The notes under the pieces are model-generated. The model had not been told where the DNA came from. It saw nothing but the letters and a program-made list of their open reading frames with translations, and searched no databases. The position numbers and the translations under genes are program-made. DNA of 8,027 nucleotides. Origin: Gammaproteobacteria bacterium. Lineage in GTDB: Bacteria; Pseudomonadota; Gammaproteobacteria; Arenicellales; JAOTYS01. Positions 1 through 6,940 of the stretch are shown here, piece by piece (within the stretch, counting starts at the first letter, position 1; the number at the start of each line of letters is the position of its first letter). The DNA lies in NCBI GenBank assembly GCA_029861795.1, contig JAOTYS010000209.1, positions 1 to 8,027 of the forward strand. The letters run 5' to 3'.

Positions 1-2
1 TG

Positions 3-368
3 GCACGTCAAGCTTCCGGGTGTGAAGTATTTCTACAGAATTTTTTGGCGCTGGATTTACCAGCGTCTCGTTTCGATGGTGTTTTCGCAAACGCCTCATT
101 ATTTCATGTACCCAGACAAGAGCTCAGCGGGGTGCTGCAAGCACTTTGGGATACGCTTAAACTGGGTGGCGTACTGTTCTCTTCAAATCCCCGTGGCAAT
201 AATCAAGAAGGATGGAGTGACACCCGCTATGGGTGCTACCACGATCTCGATCAGTGGCGGCGCTTTGTTATCCAAGTCGGCTTTACAGAGTTACAGCATT
301 ATTATCGACCGCCCGGAAAACCCCATAGCCAACAACCTTGGCTTGCCACGGTTTGGCGGAAAAACTAA
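3..368 (+). CDS. Class I SAM-dependent methyltransferase, 3' part (5' end outside window)
   Basis: The reading frame is open from the left edge (first whole codon at 3) to the TAA at 366-368, giving about 121 residues. There is a TTG at 45 in this frame, but the residues encoded before it (ending CEVFLQNF) fit the family, so the gene very probably begins left of the window. The fragment shows the second half of a Rossmann-fold methyltransferase: a beta-4 strand region FDGVFANASLFHV, a helix leading to LKLGGVLFSSNPRG (the usual LKPGG turn and beta-5), and a C-terminal GFTELQHYYRPPG then WLATVWR strand. The SAM-binding glycine motif would lie upstream and is not seen. The substrate is unknown. 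It converges with the molybdoenzyme operon, with 138 nt between the stops, so it is not part of that operon. The family call is firm; any specific role is not. Confidence 0.82.
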   Translation, partial: ARQASGCEVFLQNFLALDLPASRFDGVFANASLFHVPRQELSGVLQALWDTLKLGGVLFSSNPRGNNQEGWSDTRYGCYHDLDQWRRFVIQVGFTELQHYYRPPGKPHSQQPWLATVWRKN

Positions 369-506
369 CGACTTACTAGTACGTTCAAGCCTCAAGCTGC
401 TCATTTGCCGACAACCAGTCAGCCTCTGCTACCTTAAGTTTTTGGTCTGATTAAGTTGCCCGATGGCCGTGTCCATCCTTGGATTGACGTCCCGATCGAG
501 CACTGG
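369..506. other. Convergent intergenic gap, no clear terminator
   Basis: This 138-nt gap separates the convergent stop codons of the methyltransferase and the molybdoenzyme catalytic subunit. Only weak dyads are visible, for example GATGG/CCATC with a 6-nt loop around 463-478 and CTTAA/TTAAG around 432-455. Neither has a strong GC stem followed by a T-tract, so I do not call a rho-independent terminator. Confidence 0.5.
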
Positions 507-3029
507 CTAGATTTTGGTCACTTGTGCAACGGTGTCCATCCAGCGCTGCTGCCCGTTGATGGGATCGGGGTCGGCTGGAACGAGCCAGTTCGGATGGGCA
601 CCATTATCCGTCCACCATTTGAGCTCGAGTCCGGATTTGTCCGCACTCATTGGCGATTTGTTGCCCGACGCATAGCGTCCGTACTCCCAGTGACCACAGT
701 GAAAGGAGATGGCGATGACGCCCGGAACGACCGCCGGCGTGACTTTTGCCTCGGTCTCGATCTCCCCGACTTTTGTTGCGACACGGATGCGGTCACCGTC
801 AGCGATACCATGTGCCGCCGCGGTCTGCGGGTTAATCCAACCCGGGTTCTTGTGGTAAACCTCGTTCAGCCATCTGCAATTCTGTGTGCGTGAGTGAGTC
901 TGGACATTCACCTTGTAGGTGGTCAGCACTAAGTCATCCGACTTCATCGTCTCGTGCTCGGGAATGGCCAGGTACGTGGGTAGTGGTGCTAACCCTTTCT
1001 TTTCCATGATGGAGGAGTAAAGCTCGAAGTACCCGGATTTGTTCACCTTGTCAGGTTTGAAGCCGGTGTATACCTTACCGCCGATGCGCTGGCCGACATA
1101 GCCCTTGTAGCCGTACTTAACTTGGCTGTATCCCTTCTCACGCGCTTCTTCCTCGTTCTTGGCCTTGGACTTGTGCCAGTTCCAGTATACCTTCGTGGCC
1201 TCATCAAAGATCACGCCGTCCGTGTTTAAATCCTCCGGCTTCACCTCCTTCTTATACGAGTAGTATTTGGGCTTTGCTTGTGGGTCGTGCCATACGCCGT
1301 TGGCTTTCATGTATTCGAAACCACCGGTCTCCTTGACGCCCGGGGTCATCGCGCAGGACTTCTTCACGAACTCTTCCTTGGAACCGACACCTAACGGGAA
1401 TCCCATGCGCTCGGCGAGGTCGCAGCACACGTCACCAAAATCTCGCGCCTCACCGAGCGGCTTCACCACCGGTTGGCGTATGTAGTACTCGGCCACCTGA
1501 TTTGGTGACACCATGTCTTCCCAATCCCACCGCTCTAGATAGGTGGCATCGGGCAGAATGAGATCCGCCAGCGCCGCCGACTCGTCATAGAAGGGCGAGA
1601 CGCACACCGTGTACGGGATAAGGGTTTCATCCGTGAGGACCTCGATGTTTTCCTTTACATCCGGGTTGGAGTACACCGGTTGGTAGCAGTACCACATATA
1701 GACATCAGGCCTGCCGGCGCTGCCGTCCTTGATCATCTTGAGCACGTGATGACTCATGTGGTGGGTGGGCAACGCCGCCTGTTTCGGGAATCCGTCCACG
1801 ATCTTCAGCTTTTTAAGCTTCGGTCCCTTGGGCCCGTGCGGATACTTCCACTTAGCGCCCACCGCCTTGCAGCGTCCACCGGGATTGTCGATGTTGCCGG
1901 TGATTGCCGCGAGCATCTGAATGGCGCGCTCGGTGTCATTGCCGTTGTAATGGGCTACCGCGCCGCGGTAGCTGATTACGCAGGCCGGGTGGGTGGTGGC
2001 AAACTCGACCGCGATTGCCTTGATTTTATCTGCGCTCACGCCGCTCACGCTCTCCGCCCATTCTGGTGTGTACTCGGCTAGATGTGCCTTCAGCGCGGCC
2101 ACCTTCTCGTCGACGGTGGCGTCAGGGTCGGGAGTAGCCTTGCAGAACTCCAGGAACTCCTCACCCGCACCGCGGTACAGGTTCTCGTTCATAATGACGT
2201 GACACATGGCGAGCGCCACCGCGCCGTCGGTGCCGGGCTTGACTGGTACCCATTCCGTGGACTTGGCTGCAGTGTTCGAGAGCCGCACATCGAAGGTGAA
2301 CATTTTCACCTGATTCGTCACCAGCGCGTCTACCAGCCGGTGCGCTATCGAAGTATGGTTGGTGTGGGCCTCCAGGCAGTTGCTGCCGAAGTTCAAGATG
2401 AAGCGCGTGTTATCGAGGTCCCAGTTATCGTAGTGGCTGCCCCAGGTAAGTTCCTGAGCGGTCCACTTGCCAGCTTCGCAGATGCTGGTGTGGTTGCCCA
2501 CCGTGCCCGTGCCATAAGCTTTGAGGAACAGGCTCTTAATGAGCTTGCTAGAGCTCGCCTTCATGCGGCCGTAGTGGAACATGAATTTTTCGGAATGGCC
2601 TTCGTCGCGCAGCTTCTTCAGGCGCCCTCCGACCTCGGTCAGTGCATCTTCCCAGGAGATCTGTTTCCACTTACCTTCGCCGCGTTTGCCCACTCTCTTC
2701 ATGGGGTAGAGCACACGGTCTGGGTCATAGACCTGGTTAATGCTGGCCTGCGCCTTTGAACAGACTTTCCCTTCGGTTCGGATGGAGTCAGGTTGCCCAC
2801 TGAACTTCACCAATCTTTCGTCTTCCACGTATGCGATCGCGGGGCAGCGGGACACGCATTGCCAGCAAGCGGTGGGCACCGCCTTGCGCGCCGCACCGGT
2901 ACGAGGAGAGTAATCTCTCCCCCCAAGCTTTAGCTCCTTAGCCGAAGTGACGGTTAGGGCAACCCCACTAGTGGCTGTCGCCGCCGTGGCGGCGGCACCC
3001 AACTTCAAGAAGTTTCTTCGAGTTGTCAT
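507..3029 (-). CDS. Tat-exported molybdopterin oxidoreductase catalytic subunit (PsrA/PhsA/TtrA/ArrA superfamily)
   Basis: This 840-aa protein is the catalytic subunit of a complex iron-sulfur molybdoenzyme, expected to hold bis-MGD molybdenum in the periplasm. I place the start at the ATG at 3029, because AAGGAG lies 9 nt upstream and the twin-arginine motif RRNFLK follows at once. A TTG 8 codons earlier would overlap the ribosome site. Domains in order are: Tat signal (1 to about 30); [4Fe-4S] site C55, C58, C62 and C90 (CX2CX3CX27C) with K92 after the last Cys; the molybdopterin core with probable Mo ligand C184 in TSICEAGKW; a Lys/Tyr-rich stretch around 560-680; and the molybdopterin dinucleotide-binding domain from about 698. 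A Cys ligand and this cluster spacing fit polysulfide, thiosulfate, tetrathionate, arsenate and selenate reductases and related arsenite oxidases, not the Ser-ligand DMSO reductase group. The length is near ArrA and shorter than classical TtrA (about 1,000 aa, from memory). It is the last gene of the B-C-A operon. The class is certain; the substrate is open. Confidence 0.93.
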   Translation of the reverse strand: MTTRRNFLKLGAAATAATATSGVALTVTSAKELKLGGRDYSPRTGAARKAVPTACWQCVSRCPAIAYVEDERLVKFSGQPDSIRTEGKVCSKAQASINQVYDPDRVLYPMKRVGKRGEGKWKQISWEDALTEVGGRLKKLRDEGHSEKFMFHYGRMKASSSKLIKSLFLKAYGTGTVGNHTSICEAGKWTAQELTWGSHYDNWDLDNTRFILNFGSNCLEAHTNHTSIAHRLVDALVTNQVKMFTFDVRLSNTAAKSTEWVPVKPGTDGAVALAMCHVIMNENLYRGAGEEFLEFCKATPDPDATVDEKVAALKAHLAEYTPEWAESVSGVSADKIKAIAVEFATTHPACVISYRGAVAHYNGNDTERAIQMLAAITGNIDNPGGRCKAVGAKWKYPHGPKGPKLKKLKIVDGFPKQAALPTHHMSHHVLKMIKDGSAGRPDVYMWYCYQPVYSNPDVKENIEVLTDETLIPYTVCVSPFYDESAALADLILPDATYLERWDWEDMVSPNQVAEYYIRQPVVKPLGEARDFGDVCCDLAERMGFPLGVGSKEEFVKKSCAMTPGVKETGGFEYMKANGVWHDPQAKPKYYSYKKEVKPEDLNTDGVIFDEATKVYWNWHKSKAKNEEEAREKGYSQVKYGYKGYVGQRIGGKVYTGFKPDKVNKSGYFELYSSIMEKKGLAPLPTYLAIPEHETMKSDDLVLTTYKVNVQTHSRTQNCRWLNEVYHKNPGWINPQTAAAHGIADGDRIRVATKVGEIETEAKVTPAVVPGVIAISFHCGHWEYGRYASGNKSPMSADKSGLELKWWTDNGAHPNWLVPADPDPINGQQRWMDTVAQVTKI

Positions 3030-3038
3030 TATGTTGAT

Positions 3039-3044
3039 CTCCTT
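3039..3044 (-). promoter_or_regulatory. Ribosome binding site of the catalytic subunit, overlapping the upstream stop
   Basis: AAGGAG on the - strand lies 9 nt before the ATG at 3029. Its first two bases are part of the TAA stop (3043-3045) of the preceding membrane-subunit gene. This decides the ATG over the upstream in-frame TTG and suggests translational coupling. Confidence 0.8.
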
Positions 3045-4005
3045 AGATTCCAACTGGGCCGGTAACCTGCCCGACGACCACGACGACGTAACGCAGCATG
3101 AATCCGCCGACCAGCACAGCCACCGGCATGATGAGTTCCATCCCGCGTGGCACTTCGAACTCGCGATGTTTCAACAACCTTGGGATAATGAAGAAGAATT
3201 CAACAAGCGCCGGAATGAGCAGGCCGATTAGAACGACCCAGAGCCAGAACATGGTTGCCATGTCACCGCCGAGGATCACGGACACCGCGTGCTTCACGTC
3301 GCCCACTGTGAGATGGGCAAACATGAGGAACAGAAAGATCACTGTCATCTCCAGTCCGATGAGCAGAACGTCCGAGGCAGTGAGAATGTAGCCGCTCTCG
3401 CGGTAATGATTCTCGCTGGCCGTGTCGAGCTTTTTCTTGTATAGCACCGACCGCGCCAGCATGATGGCTGCGACACCGGTCGACAGAGAAGACAGCAGAA
3501 ATAGCAAGGCGAGGATTGGCGAATTCCAAAACGGCCGCGAAGGCATTGCCCCCAATAGTACGCCGGTGTAGATGGCCACCCCGATGCCGAGCGGCACGCC
3601 AATCCAGGCCGCAGCCCTTCTCAGGGTATCGTGTCGGTCGCCGGGACCGGCATCACGCGACCAGAAGGTGTAGGCATACACCAGACTCACTGCGATGAAC
3701 ATGGTCAATAGCCAAGTGCCGATGGACATCGGCGAGAGATTGATGACTTTGTACATGTTCAGCCACTTGAACCAATGTCCAGCCTCGAAAGAACCCAGTT
3801 CGAAGACTAATAGCCCACACCCGATGATGACCGGGATCGGGGCCAGATATGCACCGTAACGCGCGACGTCGAAATGACCACCTCCGAACTTCCCGCCGCC
3901 GCCCCGTAGGAGCACCGATGAGCTGACTGTCAATGCGCCGGCGCCGACGCCAGCCAAGAAGAGGTAGGCGATGACGGGTATCCCCCAATTTAATTCATTG
4001 GTCAT
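3043..4005 (-). CDS. NrfD/PsrC-type membrane quinone-binding subunit
   Basis: This 320-aa integral membrane protein is the anchor of the complex. It would exchange electrons between the quinone pool and the exported Fe-S subunit. Eight hydrophobic segments are visible at roughly 9-33, 51-71, 93-115, 131-152, 162-187, 207-231, 248-277 and 290-313, which is the NrfD/PsrC topology. The N-terminus (NWGIPVIAYLFLAGVGAG), FELG at 68-71, and YTGVLLGAMPSRPFW near 146-160 are typical of the family. No Fe-S or haem motif is seen, as expected. The ATG start has AGGAG 6 nt upstream. The gene begins 2 nt after the stop of the Fe-S subunit and ends 13 nt before the catalytic subunit, so the three are surely co-transcribed. 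TtrC, PsrC, PhsC and ArxC cannot be told apart here. Confidence 0.92.
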   Translation of the reverse strand: MTNELNWGIPVIAYLFLAGVGAGALTVSSSVLLRGGGGKFGGGHFDVARYGAYLAPIPVIIGCGLLVFELGSFEAGHWFKWLNMYKVINLSPMSIGTWLLTMFIAVSLVYAYTFWSRDAGPGDRHDTLRRAAAWIGVPLGIGVAIYTGVLLGAMPSRPFWNSPILALLFLLSSLSTGVAAIMLARSVLYKKKLDTASENHYRESGYILTASDVLLIGLEMTVIFLFLMFAHLTVGDVKHAVSVILGGDMATMFWLWVVLIGLLIPALVEFFFIIPRLLKHREFEVPRGMELIMPVAVLVGGFMLRYVVVVVGQVTGPVGI

Positions 4006-4007
4006 GG

Positions 4008-4769
4008 TTATCTCCTCTCTTCATACTTGCGGTGAGTGGTGACCCTCACATACTGATTCGTCCCGCGATTACGCTCGTCAGAATGGTCGGCGGCGATGTA
4101 GAAGACATTCGGTTGAGTGCCTTGCTCCCGCCTGAGTACGGATACCGGATTAGTTGCCATCATGCGGGATATCTCGCTACCGGAATCGTTGAGGTCGCCG
4201 AAGATCCGCGCACCACCGATGCAGGTTTCCACGCACGCCGGGGCGAGACCCTCTGACACGCGGTGCACGCAGAAATCGCACTTATCCGCAACTCCAGTGA
4301 CGGGGTTCGAGAAGCGTGCATCGTACGGGCACGCCTGGATGCAATATTTGCAACCGATGCAGATTTCTGGATCCACTGCCACGATGCCGTCCTCTTCGCG
4401 CCTGTAGGTGGCCCCGGTTGGGCAGACAGACACGCAGTTCGGCGTACTGCAGTGATTACACAGCCGCGGCAAGTAATTGCGGCTCACGTTCGGATAATCA
4501 CCCTTCTCGACATACTCGACCCACGATCTGTTCGACCCTAGGGGGACGTCGTACTCGGCCTTACAGGCGATCGTACAGGCATGACATCCGATACAACGCC
4601 GTGTATCGATTACCATGCCGTACTGGACCTTTTGTTTCGAAACCGCGGTACGGGCTGTGGTGGGCAGCGCGCTGGCTACGGTTGCTGTTCCGACCGCGGC
4701 GCCCAGCTTCTTCAGGAACGACCGCCGCGCGCTTATATAGTTTGTATCACTTGTGTTCTGTTGGCGCAT
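4008..4769 (-). CDS. Tat-exported 4x[4Fe-4S] electron-transfer subunit (TtrB/PsrB-like)
   Basis: This 253-aa ferredoxin-like subunit would carry electrons between the membrane subunit and the molybdoenzyme. I use the ATG at 4769, with GGAGG 5 nt upstream. A GTG 2 codons earlier (4775) overlaps that ribosome site. It has a twin-arginine signal (ARRSFLKKLG at 14-23, then an Ala-rich hydrophobic stretch). There are sixteen cysteines in four groups: C59/62/65/69, C104/107/112/116, C137/140/143/147 and C164/167/179/183, enough for four [4Fe-4S] clusters. The block ADKCDFCVHR...LAPACVETCIGGARIFGD closely follows TtrB as I remember it. Many PsrB-type subunits have no signal of their own and ride with the A subunit, so an independent Tat signal favours a TtrB/SrdB-like origin. 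It is the first gene of the operon, below an FNR-like site. Confidence 0.92.
   Translation of the reverse strand: MRQQNTSDTNYISARRSFLKKLGAAVGTATVASALPTTARTAVSKQKVQYGMVIDTRRCIGCHACTIACKAEYDVPLGSNRSWVEYVEKGDYPNVSRNYLPRLCNHCSTPNCVSVCPTGATYRREEDGIVAVDPEICIGCKYCIQACPYDARFSNPVTGVADKCDFCVHRVSEGLAPACVETCIGGARIFGDLNDSGSEISRMMATNPVSVLRREQGTQPNVFYIAADHSDERNRGTNQYVRVTTHRKYEERR
4012..4016 (-). promoter_or_regulatory. Ribosome binding site of the NrfD-type subunit
   Basis: AGGAG on the - strand lies 6 nt before the ATG at 4005 and inside the last codons of the Fe-S subunit gene. Its position fits coupled translation across the 2-nt junction. Confidence 0.75.
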
Positions 4770-4773
4770 ATCC

Positions 4774-4779
4774 ACCTCC
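4774..4779 (-). promoter_or_regulatory. Ribosome binding site of the Fe-S subunit
   Basis: GGGAGG lies just before TGGAT and the ATG at 4769. It selects this ATG over the GTG at 4775, which falls within the site. Confidence 0.75.
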
Positions 4780-4883
4780 CTCGGGACGTTTGCGATTGGC
4801 CTTAGATTTGCTAAAAAGTGTAGCCCAGGATCCGTTGATGACTAGAACCCTCCACCGACAATGGGGAGCAATACCTCCTGCAA

Positions 4884-4897
4884 TTGATCTATGTCAA
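4884..4897 (-). promoter_or_regulatory. FNR/ANR-type binding site upstream of the molybdoenzyme operon
   Basis: On the - strand the sequence reads TTGAC-ATAG-ATCAA, nine of ten matches to the FNR/ANR consensus TTGAT-N4-ATCAA. The centre is about 120 nt upstream of the first operon start. If it worked as a class II site, transcription would begin around 4849-4851, leaving a leader of about 80 nt. Only a weak -10 (CATTGT, 4863-4858) sits there. Oxygen-responsive activation would suit an anaerobic respiratory enzyme. The site is clear by pattern; its function is inferred. Confidence 0.5.
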
Positions 4898-4962
4898 ATA
4901 AGCTTGCAGATTGGGTAGATGCCGATCAGTGTCCGCCGGGGTGGACGGAATTCATGTTTGCT

Positions 4963-4979
4963 CTTGCACGATCTGCAAG
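4963..4979. repeat. Perfect 6-bp inverted repeat CTTGCA-N5-TGCAAG
   Basis: The arms at 4963-4968 and 4974-4979 are exact reverse complements with a 5-nt spacer, an operator-like geometry. The same half-site recurs at 4903-4908 (CTTGCA), and TGCAA recurs at 4879-4883, flanking the FNR-like site. It has no T-tract, so it is unlikely to be a terminator. Confidence 0.5.
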
Positions 4980-5100
4980 CAGCATGCGCAACAACTTAAG
5001 GGTTATCCTCGGAGATGGCGGGGACGAACCGTAACCACGCTAGTTAGACAGTTGCGGGAACAGGCTTGGTGTTTGACCTAATCCATGGACAGAAAAAGTT

Positions 5101-5496
5101 ATGGAGAGTCTAATTAATAATAGCATCAATTTTATGTCGCTAAATCGGGCGGAAGATAAACTTTCAGGCAGCAAAGAATCCATTGATATGAAAATCCTGT
5201 CTTCTGACGTTGACACAGAGACCCAGCGACTCCACGGGAAGCTTCGCAAGTTGGGTTGGACTATCGAGGACTGCGAACTGATCGCACCTACCACTTTCGA
5301 GATTAATGAGCTCAAGCAAGCACAGAACGCTATCGTTTTGGCCCATTCTTATCAGACACCAGACATTATGTACGGTGTGGGTGATTATGTCGGGGGCTCC
5401 TATGACAAACTCCGCCAGGCACTCGAGAAATGCTTTGCCTTCCATCACGGCTCGCAAATTGATACGCACCGGCAGGACAGCGATGAGTGCCGGTAG
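5101..5496 (+). pseudogene. nadA: Quinolinate synthase NadA, N-terminal fragment joined to foreign sequence
   Basis: NadA is a [4Fe-4S] enzyme that condenses iminoaspartate with dihydroxyacetone phosphate to make quinolinate for NAD synthesis. The frame from 5101 encodes a recognisable N-terminus: residues 38-101 include ETQRL, then INELKQAQNAIVLAHSYQTPDIMYGVGDYVGGSY, with the conserved AHxYQ segment at 81-85. The match ends there (about 5403). The final 30 residues are the antisense of the exporter gene and have no NadA character. All three cluster cysteines and about two thirds of the protein are missing. The usual Asp of the VGDS motif is Gly99 here. The start is uncertain: ATG at 5101, 5134 or 5188 are all in frame, none has a good ribosome site, and family homology begins nearest 5188. 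The family call is strong; the gene as found cannot make a working enzyme. Confidence 0.82.
5390..5410. other. Rearrangement junction between nadA and the exporter gene
   Basis: NadA homology on the + strand runs to about 5403, and exporter homology on the - strand runs to about 5401. Each gene is cut at this point and reads into the antisense of the other. No insertion sequence, target-site duplication or terminal repeat is visible, which fits an inversion or illegitimate end-joining. A chimeric assembly would look the same. The exact base is uncertain by about 10 nt. Confidence 0.65.
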
Positions 5497-6587
5497 AAAC
5501 AGCACGGAATAAAAGAAAGCCGCGGTCACGCCGACGGCGACGACATTACCCAGTTCGCGAAACGGCGGTGCATCTGACAGGTTCATCGACAGAAAGCCGA
5601 TCACCGTGGTCAGGCTGGTAAGAAACACCGGTTTCAGATTGACGCTTAGGGATTCCTCGATTGCGCTTCGTTTACGTTCGCCGGCGCAGAAGTGCCGGCA
5701 CATCGTTACCAGGATATGGATGCTATCAGCGACGGCCAGGGTGAGGATAATAGTGGGGGCCACTGCCGTTGCCGGGTTTAATTGTAGACCCCACCAGCCG
5801 GCCAGTCCCATGGCGGTACTGGTGGAGATGAGGACGATGATAACTGTCGCCAGCGTGGCGGCGATCGAACGCAGCGTAAACCAGATCACCGCAAACAGTA
5901 TTGCAAACATAACCGGTACCAGCGTCCTCAAGTCTTCGTTGCTGACCTCGACAAACGCGCGGTCGAAGGGAACGGTACCGGTCAGGTAAAGATCGATGTC
6001 AGCATACTTAGCCCTAAACTCTTGTAGCAGCCCACGCGCAAAGTCGGTGATCTGCGTGACCTCGTCCGGCGAGTGTCCGGGTAGGATGATATTGATTACC
6101 ACGCTGGTAATATCGCCCTGCGCGGAAACGAGACGATTGACCAGCAGTGGCTCCGCAAGCGCCCTACGGCGTGCCTCTTTTAACTCAGTGTCGGACAACT
6201 GCCGGGCGCCGTGGACAAGATCGGCCACCACCAAGGCGTCTTCCTCCGCCCGGCTATGCTGGAAGTTGGTGATCGAGTCCACGCGGGACGAGTGGGGGAT
6301 CTGCCAGGCCGCGGTGGTCAGCTCTTCGATAGCGGCCAGTGTATCTTGGGTAAAGACATCGCCGTCCCGGGTGGTGACCAAGAAAATTACGGTATCCGAC
6401 TTGGTGTAGGTGTTCTCGAGTCTGTGGAGCGCCTGTAGCTGAGGGTTCTTTTCACTGAAAAACACCCGGGTGTCACTATTGAACGTGAGCCTACCCAAAC
6501 CCGCTGTGCTGATGGCGACGATGACTAAGGTGAGCGCGATGATCCACGCCGTCGTGGTGCGAGTAGTAGAGGCTACGGGACAGTCAT
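5400..6587 (-). pseudogene. MMPL/RND-superfamily exporter, N-terminal half, truncated
   Basis: The frame encodes the first repeat of an MMPL-type RND transporter, an inner-membrane proton-driven exporter. It shows TM1 (AWIIALTLVIVAISTAGL), a periplasmic domain starting TFNSDTRVFF and containing NPQLQALHRLE, then TM2-TM6. TM4 carries LAVADSIHIL with the Asp expected for proton relay, and TM6 ends FLPALIAVLPVRI. Family members are usually around 750-800 aa with a second repeat; here homology stops after LAEFVI (about 5401). The frame then continues as antisense of nadA to a stop at 5164. At the 5' end the frame is open to a TGA at 6598-6600 with no ATG or GTG, and the first TTG (6498) falls after TM1. 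An ATG at 6587 in another frame would supply a start if one base were missing near 6575-6580. So it is broken at one end and probably at both. Confidence 0.8.
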
Positions 6588-6806
6588 GTGCTGAAGCTCA
6601 AACGGCAGGAAGGGACGATATACGACTCAGCGAACTGCACGTGCTTCAACACGGTCAATAGGCTCTTACCGCAATGAAGTATATTAAAGGCACGCGTTTC
6701 AGCGTATTGACCACGAAGCTACGAGCGAATGCTTTCCCACGTCATGGTTAGATTATTGCGTTCTCAGATATTGGCGTTATTAAAGACTATGAGGTCCGCC
6801 AAAGGA

Positions 6807-6837
6807 CTGTGACGAAAATGTGACGTGAAGCTGTCTC
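6807..6837. repeat. 11-bp-period direct repeat TGTGACG, PHO-box-like
   Basis: TGTGACG occurs at 6808-6814 and again at 6819-6825, separated by AAAA. A looser third copy, CTGTCTC, lies at 6831-6837. On the - strand it reads CGTCACA-TTTT-CGTCACA. Seven-base half-sites with a 4-nt AT spacer and 11-bp period are the layout of PhoB binding sites (consensus CTGTCAT-N4-CTGTCAT), though the half-site differs. A Na+/phosphate cotransporter begins about 440 nt to the right. The repeat is certain; a PhoB role is a guess. Confidence 0.4.
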
Positions 6838-6940
6838 AGCATGTCGATTTCTGGCATTTCCAGTCACAAACGCGTGAGATCGGCGCATGTAACTTGTTGA
6901 AATATAAAAAGCTATTTCGACTTGGCCAGTCTTAATGCCG

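Larger units (their letters stand above)
4770..5100. other. Divergent intergenic region with regulatory dyads, no gene
   Basis: This 331-nt region separates the divergent starts of the molybdoenzyme operon and the nadA fragment. I find no credible protein-coding gene here. It holds an FNR-like site at 4884-4897 and inverted TGCAA/TTGCA repeats at 4878-4909 and 4963-4979. A TTGACC near 5072 could be part of a nadA promoter, but no good -10 hexamer is spaced from it. Confidence 0.6.

Noticed and set aside
22..450. 142-codon open frame from 22
   Set aside because: It overlaps the methyltransferase frame, which has clear family motifs; this frame has none.
463..478. Small hairpin GATGG/CCATC in the convergent gap
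   Set aside because: The stem is only five pairs and no T-tract follows on either strand, so it is not supported as a terminator.
2082..2759. 225-codon open frame on the + strand
   Set aside because: It lies wholly inside the molybdoenzyme gene on the other strand, has no recognisable domain, and is a shadow of a GC-rich coding sequence.
4797..4813. GG-N10-GC pattern resembling a sigma-54 promoter
   Set aside because: It is on the strand pointing away from the operon, flanking bases do not match TGGCAC/TTGCA, and the nearest + strand gene is nearly 300 nt away.
4316..4918. 200-codon open frame on the + strand over the Fe-S subunit and its upstream region
   Set aside because: It is Arg/Pro-rich, antisense to a clear 16-Cys ferredoxin-like gene, and has no ribosome site or family similarity.
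5164..5400. C-terminal 79 residues of the - strand exporter frame
   Set aside because: They are simply the antisense of nadA and are not a genuine exporter domain or novel fusion.
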